Shown: one piece after another, positions 52,368-62,052 of the stretch
Position numbering within the stretch: the first letter of the stretch is position 1
How the letters are laid out: the number at the start of each line of letters is the position of its first letter
DNA from: Taishania sp045629585
GTDB lineage: Bacteria > Bacteroidota > Bacteroidia > Flavobacteriales_D > Crocinitomicaceae
NCBI GenBank assembly: GCA_045629585.1
Contig: JAZQRM010000060.1
Span: 1 to 64,000, forward strand
DNA length: 64,000 nt
Reading direction: 5' to 3'
Notes under the pieces: generated by a model
Told to the model about the DNA's origin: nothing
Seen by the model: the letters and a program-made list of their open reading frames with translations, nothing else
Databases searched by the model: none
Program-made: the position numbers and the translations under genes

Positions 52368-52853
52368 ATGCAATTACATAAGATAATACTACTTTATATT
52401 TCACTTTTAGCATTTACAAGTCATGCTCAGAATTCATCAGCAGGTGGACCACCAACTGAAAAACAACTTATCGGATTTTGGAAAAAAGTGAATCATCCAA
52501 ATGAAGATGAAATAAATATTGTGAATCCCTGGCCTCAAAAATTCCAATGGTTTGCATTTTATAAAGACGGTTCTTTTAACTCCATGATGATGGATGAAGA
52601 TGCAAACTATAGTGCAAAAGACTTAAATACAATGTTTAAGATATTCCCTCACAACCAATCTCCTCAATACATTCTAAATGGTCAAATGTTGTTAATCACT
52701 CAACCGACTATTCCTGACTACCAAGAAACATGGGGCGTAAACTTACTTGCGATGGACATCAATGAACTTTTAACAAAAGGACGATTAATTATGAGCCTCG
52801 ATGATGGTGCAGGAAATCCAATCTATTATCGTATACTGGAGCGTGTGAAGTAA
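52368..52853 (+). CDS. Secreted lipocalin-like protein, unknown
   Basis: 161 residues with a signal peptide (MQLHKIILLYISLLAFTSHAQ). The opening KQLIGFWKKVNHPNEDE and FYKDGSFNSMMMDED pattern, with a return strand near the end (YYRILERVK), resembles lipocalin-like/DUF4488 domains (G-x-W at the barrel base). The stop codon directly abuts the uvrB stop on the other strand. Confidence 0.6.
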   Translation: MQLHKIILLYISLLAFTSHAQNSSAGGPPTEKQLIGFWKKVNHPNEDEINIVNPWPQKFQWFAFYKDGSFNSMMMDEDANYSAKDLNTMFKIFPHNQSPQYILNGQMLLITQPTIPDYQETWGVNLLAMDINELLTKGRLIMSLDDGAGNPIYYRILERVK

Positions 52854-54860
52854 TTACCTCACCTTCCCTTGTAATTCAAACATAATATCTCTCAGACGAG
52901 CAGCTTCGATGAAATCTAAATTCTTGGCTGCTTTTTCCATTTCTTTTCGAGTAGCCGCAATTTGTTTCTCTAAATCCTCCTTCGGAATGTAGCCTGACTT
53001 TGCCTCCGCCACCATTTTCAATGACTCTTCGACTTTATATTCTTTTATTGGTTCCTCTTTTTTCGTGGTTATCGTAATCATCTTCTCCAGTGATTTATTC
53101 AACGGTTGAGGTGTCAAACCATTCGCTTCATTGTAAGCTATCTGTATACTTCTACGTCGCGCAGTTTCATCAATGGTTTTCTGCATAGAATCGGTCATTT
53201 TATCCGCATACATAATTACATGACCATTGATATTTCTTGCCGCACGTCCGACGGTTTGTACAAGCGAACGAACATTTCGTAAAAACCCCTCTTTATCCGC
53301 ATCCAAAATAACAACCAAACTCACTTCTGGTAGATCCAGACCTTCTCGTAACAAGTTTACCCCTATTAACACATCAAAAACCCCTAGACGTAAATCATGA
53401 AGAATTTCAATTCGCTCCAACGTGTCGACTTCACTGTGAATATAACGACAGGGTATAGAAATTCGATCAAGGTATTTTTGTAATTCCTCTGCCATTCTTT
53501 TCGTTAAAGTGGTTACTAAAACACGTTCGTTGCGGTCTCTTCGAATTTGAATTTGTTCAATTAAATCATCAATCTGATTCAAACTTGGTTTTACTTCAAT
53601 CGTTGGATCTAATAATCCTGTCGGTCGAATCACTTGTTCCACTACAACTCCTTCTGATTGCTGTAATTCGTAATCCGCTGGAGTTGCTGAAATATAAATG
53701 ACTTGATTCAATAAACCTTCGAATTCTTCAAACTTTAACGGACGATTATCCATCGCTGCCTGCAAACGAAATCCATAATCCACCAAATTGATTTTCCGAG
53801 CACGATCACCTCCGTACATAGCACGAATCTGCGGAACGGTAACATGACTTTCATCAATGACCATCATAAAATCATCTGGAAAATAATCCAACAAACAGAA
53901 TGGGCGCTCCCCCGTTTTACGATTATCAAAATAGCGGGAATAATTCTCAATTCCGGAGCAATAACCCAACTCACGAATCATCTCCATGTCATAATTCACA
54001 CGTTCACTAAGTCGGTTTGACTCCTCCAATTTTCCTTCTTTTCGAAATGCTTCGACCTGAACGACCATATCTTCTCCAATTTGCTCCAATGCTTGCTTTG
54101 TATTTTCAGCACTCGAAACGAAGATATTTGCAGGGTAAATATTTATTTCGGAAAAAGTTTCTAATCTGGTGTTTGTTTCCGGATCAATGGTATAAATGGC
54201 TTCAATATCGTCACCCCAAAATTCAATTCTCAATGCATAATCAGCATACGCTAAGAAAATATCAACCGTATCTCCTTTCACACGGAAAGTTCCACGTTTA
54301 AATTCACTTAAAGCACGTGAATAAAGGTTTTCAACCAATCGAAATAGGAATTTATTCCTTGAAACTGATTGCCCTACTTTTACAGACATAATGGAATTAG
54401 CAAACTCATTCGGGTTTCCAATACCATAAATACAGGAAACCGAAGAAATCACAATAACATCCTTACGCCCAGACAATAAAGCCGAAGTTGCAGAGAGACG
54501 CAATTTTTCAATCTCCTCGTTAATTTGCAAATCTTTTTCAATATATGTGCCTGTAACAGGAAGATAAGCTTCCGGCTGATAATAATCATAATAGGAAACA
54601 AAATATTCTACCGCGTTATTGGGAAAAAATTGTTTAAACTCTCCATATAATTGAGCAGCTAATGTTTTGTTATGCGAAAGAATTAACGTAGGACGATTAA
54701 CCTCTTTGATCACGTTGGCAACCGTAAACGTTTTTCCACTCCCCGTCACCCCAAGCAAAGTTTGGGCAAACTGTCTATCGTTCAAGCCGTTTACCAACTC
54801 TTCAATCGCCTTAGGCTGATCACCAGTTGGTTTAAATTCCGATACCAATTCAAAGTCCAT
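52854..54860 (-). CDS. uvrB: Excinuclease ABC subunit B
   Basis: 668 residues, usual length. Walker A LLGVTGSGKTFT near 36-47, the beta-hairpin region YYDYYQPEAYLPVTGTYIEKD, DESHVTVPQ Walker B (DExx) and helicase motif QTVGRAARN; the C-terminal UVR motif (AKNLDFIEAARLRD) contacts UvrC. It verifies damage in nucleotide excision repair. Downstream uvrA/uvrC are not here. Confidence 0.98.
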   Translation of the reverse strand: MDFELVSEFKPTGDQPKAIEELVNGLNDRQFAQTLLGVTGSGKTFTVANVIKEVNRPTLILSHNKTLAAQLYGEFKQFFPNNAVEYFVSYYDYYQPEAYLPVTGTYIEKDLQINEEIEKLRLSATSALLSGRKDVIVISSVSCIYGIGNPNEFANSIMSVKVGQSVSRNKFLFRLVENLYSRALSEFKRGTFRVKGDTVDIFLAYADYALRIEFWGDDIEAIYTIDPETNTRLETFSEINIYPANIFVSSAENTKQALEQIGEDMVVQVEAFRKEGKLEESNRLSERVNYDMEMIRELGYCSGIENYSRYFDNRKTGERPFCLLDYFPDDFMMVIDESHVTVPQIRAMYGGDRARKINLVDYGFRLQAAMDNRPLKFEEFEGLLNQVIYISATPADYELQQSEGVVVEQVIRPTGLLDPTIEVKPSLNQIDDLIEQIQIRRDRNERVLVTTLTKRMAEELQKYLDRISIPCRYIHSEVDTLERIEILHDLRLGVFDVLIGVNLLREGLDLPEVSLVVILDADKEGFLRNVRSLVQTVGRAARNINGHVIMYADKMTDSMQKTIDETARRRSIQIAYNEANGLTPQPLNKSLEKMITITTKKEEPIKEYKVEESLKMVAEAKSGYIPKEDLEKQIAATRKEMEKAAKNLDFIEAARLRDIMFELQGKVR

Positions 54861-54962
54861 ATTACAAATTTACGATTATTTAAACCCTTTTGATACCTAA
54901 AACATCCAATTTACTTCTTACCTTCGTTCTTTCATTACAATAAATCTATAATCTTTTATTTT

Positions 54963-55931
54963 ATGTTGGTTTGGATCCTTTTCTTTGTCATCATTGCCAT
55001 TTGTCTTGCTCTTGATTTAGGCGTTTTTCATAAAAAAAATGAAGTCGTAAGCATGAAAGACTCTTTAAAATGGACTGCCCTTTGGGTAGTATGTGCACTT
55101 CTATTTGGTGTTGGAATTTTCTTCATTTATGAATATAAACTCTTTGACATTGCCACCCATCACATGGATGGATTGGAAGCGATGACCAAATATTATACAG
55201 GTTACGTATTGGAAGAATCCTTAAGCATGGATAATATTTTCGTTATGGCGATGATATTTGCTTATTTCAAGATTGATAAAATCTACCAACATCGTATCCT
55301 TTTCTGGGGAATATTAGGAGCTGTATTTTTCCGATTAATAATGATCCTTTTAGGAAGTGCATTAATTGCTCAGTTCTCTTGGGTAATGTACGTTTTTGGT
55401 GCGATCTTAATCTTTTCTGCTTTAAAAATGCTAAAAGGTGATGAAGAAGAATCTTCGAATTTCCAAGATAGCATTGGAGTGAAACTTCTATCTAAAATTT
55501 ACCCAATTAACTGGGAAGTGCAAAATGGAAAATTCTTTACCATTCAAAATGGAAAAAAGATGGCCACTCCATTATTAGCTGCTTTAGTTGTAGTAGAATT
55601 TACCGATATTCTATTCGCTGTTGATTCCATTCCCGCAATTTTCAGCGTCACGGATGATCCATTTATCATTTTCAGTTCTAACATCTTTGCTATTTTGGGA
55701 CTAAGAAACCTTTACTTCTTCCTTTCTGGAATGTTAGATAAATTCGCCTACATCAAATATTCTTTGGTCTTTATCTTAATGTACGTTGGTGTAAAGATGA
55801 TGCTTCATAAATACCTACATTTCCTTCAAGAAAACTCATGGATTTCATTGGTAATTATACTTGCTGCTTTAGTTATAGGAGTGCTGTACTCAATGTTTAA
55901 GAATAAACAAGCAGAGGCGCAAGCTAAATAA
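54963..55931 (+). CDS. TerC/Alx family membrane transporter
   Basis: 322 residues with about nine helices. The acidic membrane motifs of the family are kept: DLGVFHK near 19-25, LEESLSMDNIF near 83-93 and VEFTDILFAVDSIPAIF near 204-220. Members (E. coli Alx, TerC) export manganese or act in metal loading of exported proteins; no alx-type riboswitch leader is evident. The dinB gene follows after 4 bases, so they are co-transcribed. Confidence 0.92.
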   Translation: MLVWILFFVIIAICLALDLGVFHKKNEVVSMKDSLKWTALWVVCALLFGVGIFFIYEYKLFDIATHHMDGLEAMTKYYTGYVLEESLSMDNIFVMAMIFAYFKIDKIYQHRILFWGILGAVFFRLIMILLGSALIAQFSWVMYVFGAILIFSALKMLKGDEEESSNFQDSIGVKLLSKIYPINWEVQNGKFFTIQNGKKMATPLLAALVVVEFTDILFAVDSIPAIFSVTDDPFIIFSSNIFAILGLRNLYFFLSGMLDKFAYIKYSLVFILMYVGVKMMLHKYLHFLQENSWISLVIILAALVIGVLYSMFKNKQAEAQAK

Positions 55932-55935
55932 AAAA

Positions 55936-56985
55936 ATGCGCAAGATTATTCATATCGACATGGATGCTTTTTTCGCTTCTGTGGAAAAACTGGATAATCC
56001 TGCTTTCAAAAATATTCCTATTGCAGTCGGCGGAAGCGAAGAACGTGGAGTTGTATCCGCCGCCTGCTATATTGCTCGTAAATATGGTGTTCGTTCAGCA
56101 ATGAGCGGGAAAATGGCAAAAAAGCTGTGTCCTAAAATCACCTTTACTCCCGTACGTTACGCACGCTATTCCGAGATTTCCAAACAAATACATGAAATAT
56201 TTCATCGGTTTACAGATCAAATTGAACCGCTAGCCTTAGACGAAGCCTATTTAGATGTTACAGAAAATAAAATGAATGTTGACTCAGCCGCATTAATTGC
56301 CTTAAACATCAAGGAATTAATTAAAAAAGAACTCAATCTTACCGCATCAGCTGGAGTTTCTTACAATAAGTTTTTAGCTAAACTAGCCAGTGACGAAGAT
56401 AAACCCAATGGACTTTTTATAATCGAACCCGAAGACGCATTTGCCTATATTTCAGATTTACCGATTAATCGTTTTTATGGAATTGGAGAAACAACCGCAC
56501 ATCGAATGCGGGAATTGGGTATAATCAAAGGAAAAGATTTACTCTCCTACTCTATACAACAACTAGAAGCGTATTTTGGAAAGATGGGACCTTTCTTATA
56601 CAATATCGCACGTGGAATTGATCATCGTCCAGTAGACGCCAATCACATACGTAAATCCATCGCTAGTGAAACGACTTTTAATGAAGACATTTGGGAGAAA
56701 CAAACCTTGCTAAATGTTTTCGAACACGAAACAGAAGATTTATGGAAACGAGTAAAGCAAACACATCGCGTAGGAAAAACACTTTCTATAAAAATAAAGT
56801 TTGAAGACTTTACAGTAATCACACGAGCAAAAACAGGACTAACCTATATCAAAGATTTGGAAGAAGCTAAGCAAATTGTTTTGGAATTAGTTGAAAGGCA
56901 ATTTCCGCTCGACAAAGCAGTTCGCCTAGTCGGCGTGCAACTCTCTAACTTAAATACTGATGAATTTCAATTGGAGTTGTTTTAA
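55936..56985 (+). CDS. dinB: DNA polymerase IV (Y family)
   Basis: 349 residues. Catalytic carboxylates in IHIDMDAFFASVE (Asp8) and LALDEAYLDVT (Asp/Glu near 103-104). The steric-gate Phe is in AFFAS. HhH region FYGIGETTAHRMRELGI, then the little-finger domain to the beta-clamp-binding type end (FQLELF). Error-prone bypass polymerase. Translationally close behind the TerC gene. Confidence 0.97.
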   Translation: MRKIIHIDMDAFFASVEKLDNPAFKNIPIAVGGSEERGVVSAACYIARKYGVRSAMSGKMAKKLCPKITFTPVRYARYSEISKQIHEIFHRFTDQIEPLALDEAYLDVTENKMNVDSAALIALNIKELIKKELNLTASAGVSYNKFLAKLASDEDKPNGLFIIEPEDAFAYISDLPINRFYGIGETTAHRMRELGIIKGKDLLSYSIQQLEAYFGKMGPFLYNIARGIDHRPVDANHIRKSIASETTFNEDIWEKQTLLNVFEHETEDLWKRVKQTHRVGKTLSIKIKFEDFTVITRAKTGLTYIKDLEEAKQIVLELVERQFPLDKAVRLVGVQLSNLNTDEFQLELF

Positions 56986-57033
56986 ACAAAAAAAGAGGAG
57001 CTTTCACCCCTCCTTTCATTTTAAGATATTTAA

Positions 57034-58947
57034 CTAAGCATTTAACCTACCCTCTATTATTTCTGTCACACATTCAGGATTTATCAAAGTCGAGGTATCT
57101 CCCAATTGATCCATTTCCCCATTTGACACTTTTCGAAGAATACGTCGCATGATTTTTCCTGATCTAGTTTTTGGAAGAGCCGAAACAAACTGAATGTAAT
57201 CAAGTTTAGCAATAGGGCCAATTTTATCAGAAATCAATTGATTAATTTCCTTTCTTAAATTTTCTTGAACACGCGACTCACCACTATCTGTAAGCATAAC
57301 AAATCCATACAACGCACTTCCTTTTATATCATGAGGAACACCGACAATCGCTGATTCAGCAACAGCTGGATGTTCATTAATAGCATCTTCAATGGGTGCT
57401 GTACCTAAATTATGTCCTGAAACGATAATTACATCGTCCACTCGCCCAGTGATTCGATAATAACCAACAGCATCTCTGTAAGCGCTATCTCCTGTGAAAT
57501 AATAACCTTTATGTGCAGAGAAATACGTTTCTTTAAAGCGTTGATGATCGCCCCAAATCGTTCTAGCCATGGAAGGCCAAGGAAAACCAATACACAAATG
57601 TCCTTCCACCTGATTACCAACTTGCTTTTCGCTTGTCTCACTTAAAATAACGGGCTGAATCCCTGGTAAAGGAAGGGTAGCATAAGTTGGAATCGTCGGT
57701 GTGATATATGGAATAGGCGAAATCATGATTGAACCTGTTTCTGTTTGCCACCACGTATCCACAATTGGACAATTCTTTTTACCAACGTTATCATTCATCC
57801 ATTTCCATGCTTCGTCATTAATTGGCTCACCAACAGAACCTAAAATTTTTAACGAAGACAGATCTTTATTTTCCAACCAACTAATTCCTTCTTTCGCTAA
57901 AGATCGAATAGCAGTTGGAGCAGTGTAAAAATGTGTAATTTTATGTTTTTCAATCACTTCCCAAAAACGTCCAAAATCAGGATAGGAAGGGATTCCTTCA
58001 AATAAAACAGTCGTCGCTCCATTTAATAAAGGTCCATAAACAATGTAAGAATGTCCAGTAATCCAACCAATATCAGCGGTGCACCAAAAAATATCTCCAG
58101 GACGATACTGAAAAACATTTTTAAAGGTGTAGGCAGCTCCTATCATATAACCAGCAGTGGTGTGTACCATACCTTTTGGCTTACCCGTTGAACCAGATGT
58201 ATACAAAATAAACAAAGGATCCTCAGCCTCCATAATCTCAGGTTCACAAGTAGTCGCCGCATATTCTAATAAATCTGCCAACCATTCATCTCTTCCTTCA
58301 ACAAAATTAATAGGTGTATTGGTTCTTTTAACCAGTAGAACTTTTTGCACACTTGGACAATTGTACAAAGCTTCATCAACAATTCCTTTTAAATCGATTG
58401 TTTTAGCTCCTCTATATCCACCATCTGCCGTGATTACCAACTTACAATCAGAGTCCGTTATTCGAGAAGATAAAGCTTGTGCGGAAAAACCAGCAAAAAC
58501 AACCGAATGAATCGCGCCTATTCGTGCACATGCCAACAATGAGATGGCCAATTCAGGAATCATCGGCAAATAAATGCAAACACGATCTCCCTTTTGAATC
58601 CCTTGTTGCCTTAGTACATTTGCTAATTGATTAACACGTGCGTATAATTCATTATAAGAAATATGTTGTGCTGGCTCATTAGGATTATTCGGTTCAAATA
58701 AAATAGCAGTTTTCTCGCCACTTATTTTTAAATGCCTATCCAAACAATTTTCAGTGATATTTAACTGCGCAGCAGCAAACCATTCTATTTTTGGTGTTTC
58801 AAACTCCCAATTAAGCACTCTGTTCCAACGTTTTCGCCATAAAAAGTGCTCTTCTGCAATTTCTTCCCAAAATAATTCGGGAGAATTCACTGATTTTCGA
58901 TAAATATGGAAGTATTCTTCCAAATGTTTAATATGGTAATTACTCAT
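57034..58947 (-). CDS. acs: Acetyl-coenzyme A synthetase
   Basis: 637 residues, full length. AMP-binding P-loop ILYTSGSTGKPKGMVHT near 248, WWQTETGS acyl-site motif, the YFTGD hinge and the C-terminal PKTRSGKIMRR whose Lys is the usual regulatory acetylation site. It makes acetyl-CoA from acetate, ATP and CoA. No acetate permease or acetyltransferase is beside it. Divergent from an AraC regulator, 141 bases apart, which may control it. Confidence 0.97.
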   Translation of the reverse strand: MSNYHIKHLEEYFHIYRKSVNSPELFWEEIAEEHFLWRKRWNRVLNWEFETPKIEWFAAAQLNITENCLDRHLKISGEKTAILFEPNNPNEPAQHISYNELYARVNQLANVLRQQGIQKGDRVCIYLPMIPELAISLLACARIGAIHSVVFAGFSAQALSSRITDSDCKLVITADGGYRGAKTIDLKGIVDEALYNCPSVQKVLLVKRTNTPINFVEGRDEWLADLLEYAATTCEPEIMEAEDPLFILYTSGSTGKPKGMVHTTAGYMIGAAYTFKNVFQYRPGDIFWCTADIGWITGHSYIVYGPLLNGATTVLFEGIPSYPDFGRFWEVIEKHKITHFYTAPTAIRSLAKEGISWLENKDLSSLKILGSVGEPINDEAWKWMNDNVGKKNCPIVDTWWQTETGSIMISPIPYITPTIPTYATLPLPGIQPVILSETSEKQVGNQVEGHLCIGFPWPSMARTIWGDHQRFKETYFSAHKGYYFTGDSAYRDAVGYYRITGRVDDVIIVSGHNLGTAPIEDAINEHPAVAESAIVGVPHDIKGSALYGFVMLTDSGESRVQENLRKEINQLISDKIGPIAKLDYIQFVSALPKTRSGKIMRRILRKVSNGEMDQLGDTSTLINPECVTEIIEGRLNA

Positions 58948-59088
58948 TTTTAGGGTATTAATATTTACTTACGCATTGTACGAAATAGCTGTTATTAAAA
59001 ATAATCGACTATAATTTACTAAAATTGGAATAAAACATTTCATTATAGGATTTTTTTCACCAACTTTGATGTATTACAATTAAACAAA

Positions 59089-59982
59089 ATGAGTGTAAAC
59101 AAGAAGATATTTTATAGAGGTCTTTACGGAAGCGACTCTATTGAATTGGCAAGAGGTATTGTCAATGTATATTCTTTTGGTGCAATTGCCAAGCAGTTTG
59201 ACTATAAAATCAAAGAGCACCAACACGACGATTTATATCAAATCGTTTTGGTAGAAGAAGGATCGATGACTTTATATCTAGGTAATAAAAAAGAAGTCAT
59301 TACAGAGCCCACCTTTTTTACCGTTCCGAAAAACACGGCGCATGGTTATCAATTTCACACTGATGTAAAAGGATGGATTGTCTCTTTGTCTGATTCGATA
59401 TTGGAAAGTATCATGCAACGTGAAGCAGAGGTAATTGAAGCTTTAGATTTTGCCACTGTACAGCAAATCAACTCAAGCGAGAATAATCAATTAATCCGTC
59501 GAGTATTGACTCAAGTTATTAACGAATACAACGGTGAAAATCCAGGTCGCTTGTTAATGCTTCAAAACTTAATCGGTATGCTAATTATTCACCTGTACCG
59601 AATGAGTAGACACGGAAAAACAACTTATTCACAAGCTGACAATGCAAGTAAAGTGCTTTTCCGAAAGTTCAACCGAATGGTTATCGACACTCGTCAATTC
59701 AATAAAAGTATAGAAGAATACGCCGATGAAATGAGTATTTCACCTGGACATCTAAATCGAATTTGTAAACAAGTTTCAGGCAAATCACCTAAAGATTTAG
59801 TAATTGACTTCTTTATGAATGAAGCCAAAATATTACTTTCCGACGATCGTTATAGCGTAAGCGAAGTGAGCCATTTAATTGGTTTAGACGACCCTAGTTA
59901 CTTCTCTCGCTTATTTAAAAAGCGTACGGATATGACTCCAAACCAATTTAGAAAAAGCATAGGGATTATCAAACCCGATTAG
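59089..59982 (+). CDS. AraC family transcriptional regulator
   Basis: 297 residues. Cupin-like sensor domain at 25-110 (KEHQHDDLYQIVLVEEGSMTLYLG; TFFTVPKNTAHGYQFHT), then two helix-turn-helix units near 200-290 (KSIEEYADEMSISPGHLNRICKQVSGKSPKDLV; YSVSEVSHLIGLDDPSYFSRLFKKRTDMTPNQFRK). The divergent acs gene suggests control of acetate or short-chain substrate use (inference). Confidence 0.92.
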   Translation: MSVNKKIFYRGLYGSDSIELARGIVNVYSFGAIAKQFDYKIKEHQHDDLYQIVLVEEGSMTLYLGNKKEVITEPTFFTVPKNTAHGYQFHTDVKGWIVSLSDSILESIMQREAEVIEALDFATVQQINSSENNQLIRRVLTQVINEYNGENPGRLLMLQNLIGMLIIHLYRMSRHGKTTYSQADNASKVLFRKFNRMVIDTRQFNKSIEEYADEMSISPGHLNRICKQVSGKSPKDLVIDFFMNEAKILLSDDRYSVSEVSHLIGLDDPSYFSRLFKKRTDMTPNQFRKSIGIIKPD

Positions 59983-59995
59983 AAAATATCAGAAT

Positions 59996-60023
59996 AAAAA
60001 AAGGAGCGGTTGCTCCTTTTTTT
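59996..60023. terminator. Bidirectional rho-independent terminator
   Basis: AAAAAAAGGAGC-GGTT-GCTCCTTTTTTT between the convergent AraC and gasdermin-like genes. Confidence 0.9.
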
Positions 60024-60040
60024 ATTCCTAAGAAGTTTTA

Positions 60041-60745
60041 TTACTTAAATAAATCCCTTGAATCTGAAACTAAATGTAAATCAGAAAACTTATCCTTATT
60101 GAATTTAATTCTATTTGCTTTAATTGCAATTGGAATTAAAGAATCACCTTCAGACACCATCTTTATTGAATTATTAGATTGTCTCTGAAAACTTACCTTA
60201 CCATTACCATTTGCAGAAGCTACTAAAGCATCAATATTAACATCACTTTCAGTTTTGATTTCTGCTACGAAGTTTTTAGCAAAAACAACTCCAGTCACTA
60301 CAATTAGATTATTTTGATTCATATCTTTCAAAAAGCGATCATTTGAAGCTTTTAATCGTGCGTCACTCAAAAACTGCATAATCTCACCTGTTGGAACGAC
60401 TCTTGTTATAGAAGAATCATAACTGATGTTAACTTCTTTACCTTTCTTGATTTCGGCATCTAAAGAAACATTTCCAATCTTAAAAGCTTGTAAGCTATCA
60501 TTTATAGCTGACATACCTGCCTTAAAATCATACGACACAGACATACTAGAATTAATACTTAATGCATTATCCTCCTTTACCGAAATTTTAGTATCTCCAT
60601 CGAATGCTTGTAGCATTTCATCAAAAAGTAATTCGATTTTTTTAGCAGGACGCTTCAAATAAAGTTGTAATAGATCCTGATTTCTGACTGGTCCATCGAT
60701 CAAATCGTAACCTGCATCTTTTAAATGTTTAACTAATTTTGACAT
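60041..60745 (-). CDS. Bacterial gasdermin-like protein
   Basis: 234 residues, within the bGSDM size range. The N-terminal HLKDAGYDLIDGPVRNQDLLQLYLKRP resembles the gasdermin opening (GYxLxxxP ... LxLYxR). A long beta-rich region follows: SYDFKAGMSAINDSLQAFKI, NISYDSSITRVVPTGEIMQFLSDA (F-x-x-V-x-x-x-V, L-x-x-FL pattern), NNLIVVTGVVFAKNFVAEIK (the VI-x-T-x-x-KS-x-x-F strand), and IPIAIKANRIKF near the end, with a ~25-residue tail that could be the inhibitory peptide. There is no Cys in the protein, so palmitoylation as in known bGSDMs is excluded. No protease is adjacent. Assignment by pattern memory. Confidence 0.55.
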   Translation of the reverse strand: MSKLVKHLKDAGYDLIDGPVRNQDLLQLYLKRPAKKIELLFDEMLQAFDGDTKISVKEDNALSINSSMSVSYDFKAGMSAINDSLQAFKIGNVSLDAEIKKGKEVNISYDSSITRVVPTGEIMQFLSDARLKASNDRFLKDMNQNNLIVVTGVVFAKNFVAEIKTESDVNIDALVASANGNGKVSFQRQSNNSIKMVSEGDSLIPIAIKANRIKFNKDKFSDLHLVSDSRDLFK

Positions 60746-61077
60746 ATAATATATTTAAATAGTAGAATATCTGATCAAACCATTCAACCAGTTTTGTAAA
60801 AATGAATGAAAAAATAGACTTTATCAAGAATAAAAGTTACAAATTTACGAACCGTGAATTATTCAGGTACTTTCCCTTATTACTTCACAGTAAAAACACC
60901 CTGCAAACAAAAACAAAGAACATTAATATCTTTAATAACCATCATCACATTTTGAGATCTACGGAATAAAAAAAATATAATCAGATCAAAAATGTTACTT
61001 TAAATTTTGATCGTAATAAACCAAACGTAAGTTTCTAATTGTTCCAATAGAAATAAAAATATATAAGTTTTAACTTC
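60746..61077. other. Intergenic region
   Basis: 332 AT-rich bases with no gene. On the minus strand TAAATTTG at 60840-60847 matches the -7 consensus about 95 bases before the gasdermin-like start. Confidence 0.4.
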
Positions 61078-61707
61078 ATGAGAATAGCAATAATAGTCTT
61101 TACAATTGTATTTCATCACATCGTCATTGGACAAAATGAAACGAAAACCAAAGTAATAGAAACAACAAAGAATTTCTTCACTGTCAGAGATTCTGAACTT
61201 ACTCAACCATAAGAATTCCATAATAATAATAAAAACTGCGAAGGATCTTGCGAATTTTATTTAACAAAAGACAGCTTGTATTGGACTGGCTACTATATCA
61301 AAAACTTATTAATTATAAAATCACTTCCAGTTTTCGAAAATAACGGGGTGAAATACAACCTGATTCTAACAACATCTATCACTTTTAATGCAGACAACTT
61401 ATACAATAAACTACTCAATCTAAACACCTATGACATAGAACAACTTACGGAAAACACACTTCAAAACAACTACATTGGAGAAAATAAGACTAAAAGAAAA
61501 AACGTCACGATTCAATATAGTTTACCAGATAGTTCGCCCGATTGTAATATGACAATCACAACAAATGACTCAAAACAAAATACGGTAACTTATAGAAATG
61601 CATTGATTGAAGACGCAAACTTTCATCGAGTAAAGACTATAAAGATATTTCATGACATCAAACAACTACTAATAAACGAATTTGAATACTATCCATCCGG
61701 ACACTAG
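61078..61707 (+). pseudogene. Secreted protein gene interrupted by an in-frame TAA
   Basis: ATG 61078 opens a signal peptide (MRIAIIVFTIVFHHIVIGQ) and runs 44 codons to TAA at 61210-61212. The same frame then continues open for 164 more codons (EFHNNNKNCEGSCEFYLTKD ... MTITTNDSKQNTVTYRNALI) to 61707. CAA to TAA would restore a 209-residue protein. The part after the stop reads as a normal protein with a possible start only at 61276 (TTG). No family recognised. It lies directly upstream of the gasdermin-like gene, divergently. Confidence 0.65.
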
Positions 61708-61868
61708 CAACTCGAATAACAACATACTTAAAAAAGATACTTCTGCTCAATCTTTACAGCCTTGAGGGCATTCTACAATAACACATCACCCTATTTACAA
61801 GTCTATAATGCATCACAATTCGCGATAAATCAATATGCACACTTCTTTACAAAAAAAAAGAGATATAA

Positions 61869-61906
61869 CAAAAAAGAGATTAATCATTGATTAACCTCTT
61901 TTTTTC
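61869..61906 (-). terminator. Terminator of the tRNA gene
   Basis: On the minus strand AAAAAGAGGTTAATCA pairs with TGATTAATCTCTTTTTT, starting 6 bases past the tRNA 3' end. Confidence 0.85.
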
Positions 61907-61911
61907 TCTAG

Positions 61912-61985
61912 TAGCGAAACCGAGAGTTGAACTCGGGACCTCAGGGTTATGAATCCTGCGCTCTAACCAACTGAGCTATTTCGCC
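61912..61985 (-). tRNA. tRNA with CAT anticodon (tRNA-Met, elongator-like)
   Basis: 74 bases reading GGCGAAATAGCTCAGTTGG on the minus strand. Acceptor stem GGCGAAA with TTTCGCT, D-arm with AGCTCAGTTGGTTAGAGC, anticodon loop TTCATAA, T-arm GAGTTCAACTC. Discriminator A; CCA is not encoded. Elongator Met is likely; tRNA-Ile2 (lysidine-modified CAT) cannot be excluded by sequence reading alone. The initiator is unlikely because the anticodon stem lacks three G-C pairs. Confidence 0.93.
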
Positions 61986-62052
61986 GTCTTTGCGAGGGCA
62001 AAGTTACGTATTCTTTACTGTTCTCGCAAGCTTTTTCTAACTTTTTTTTGAA

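Noticed and set aside
61912..61985. tRNA as attachment site of a genomic island
   Set aside because: No integrase and no direct repeat of the tRNA 3' end could be found within the window.
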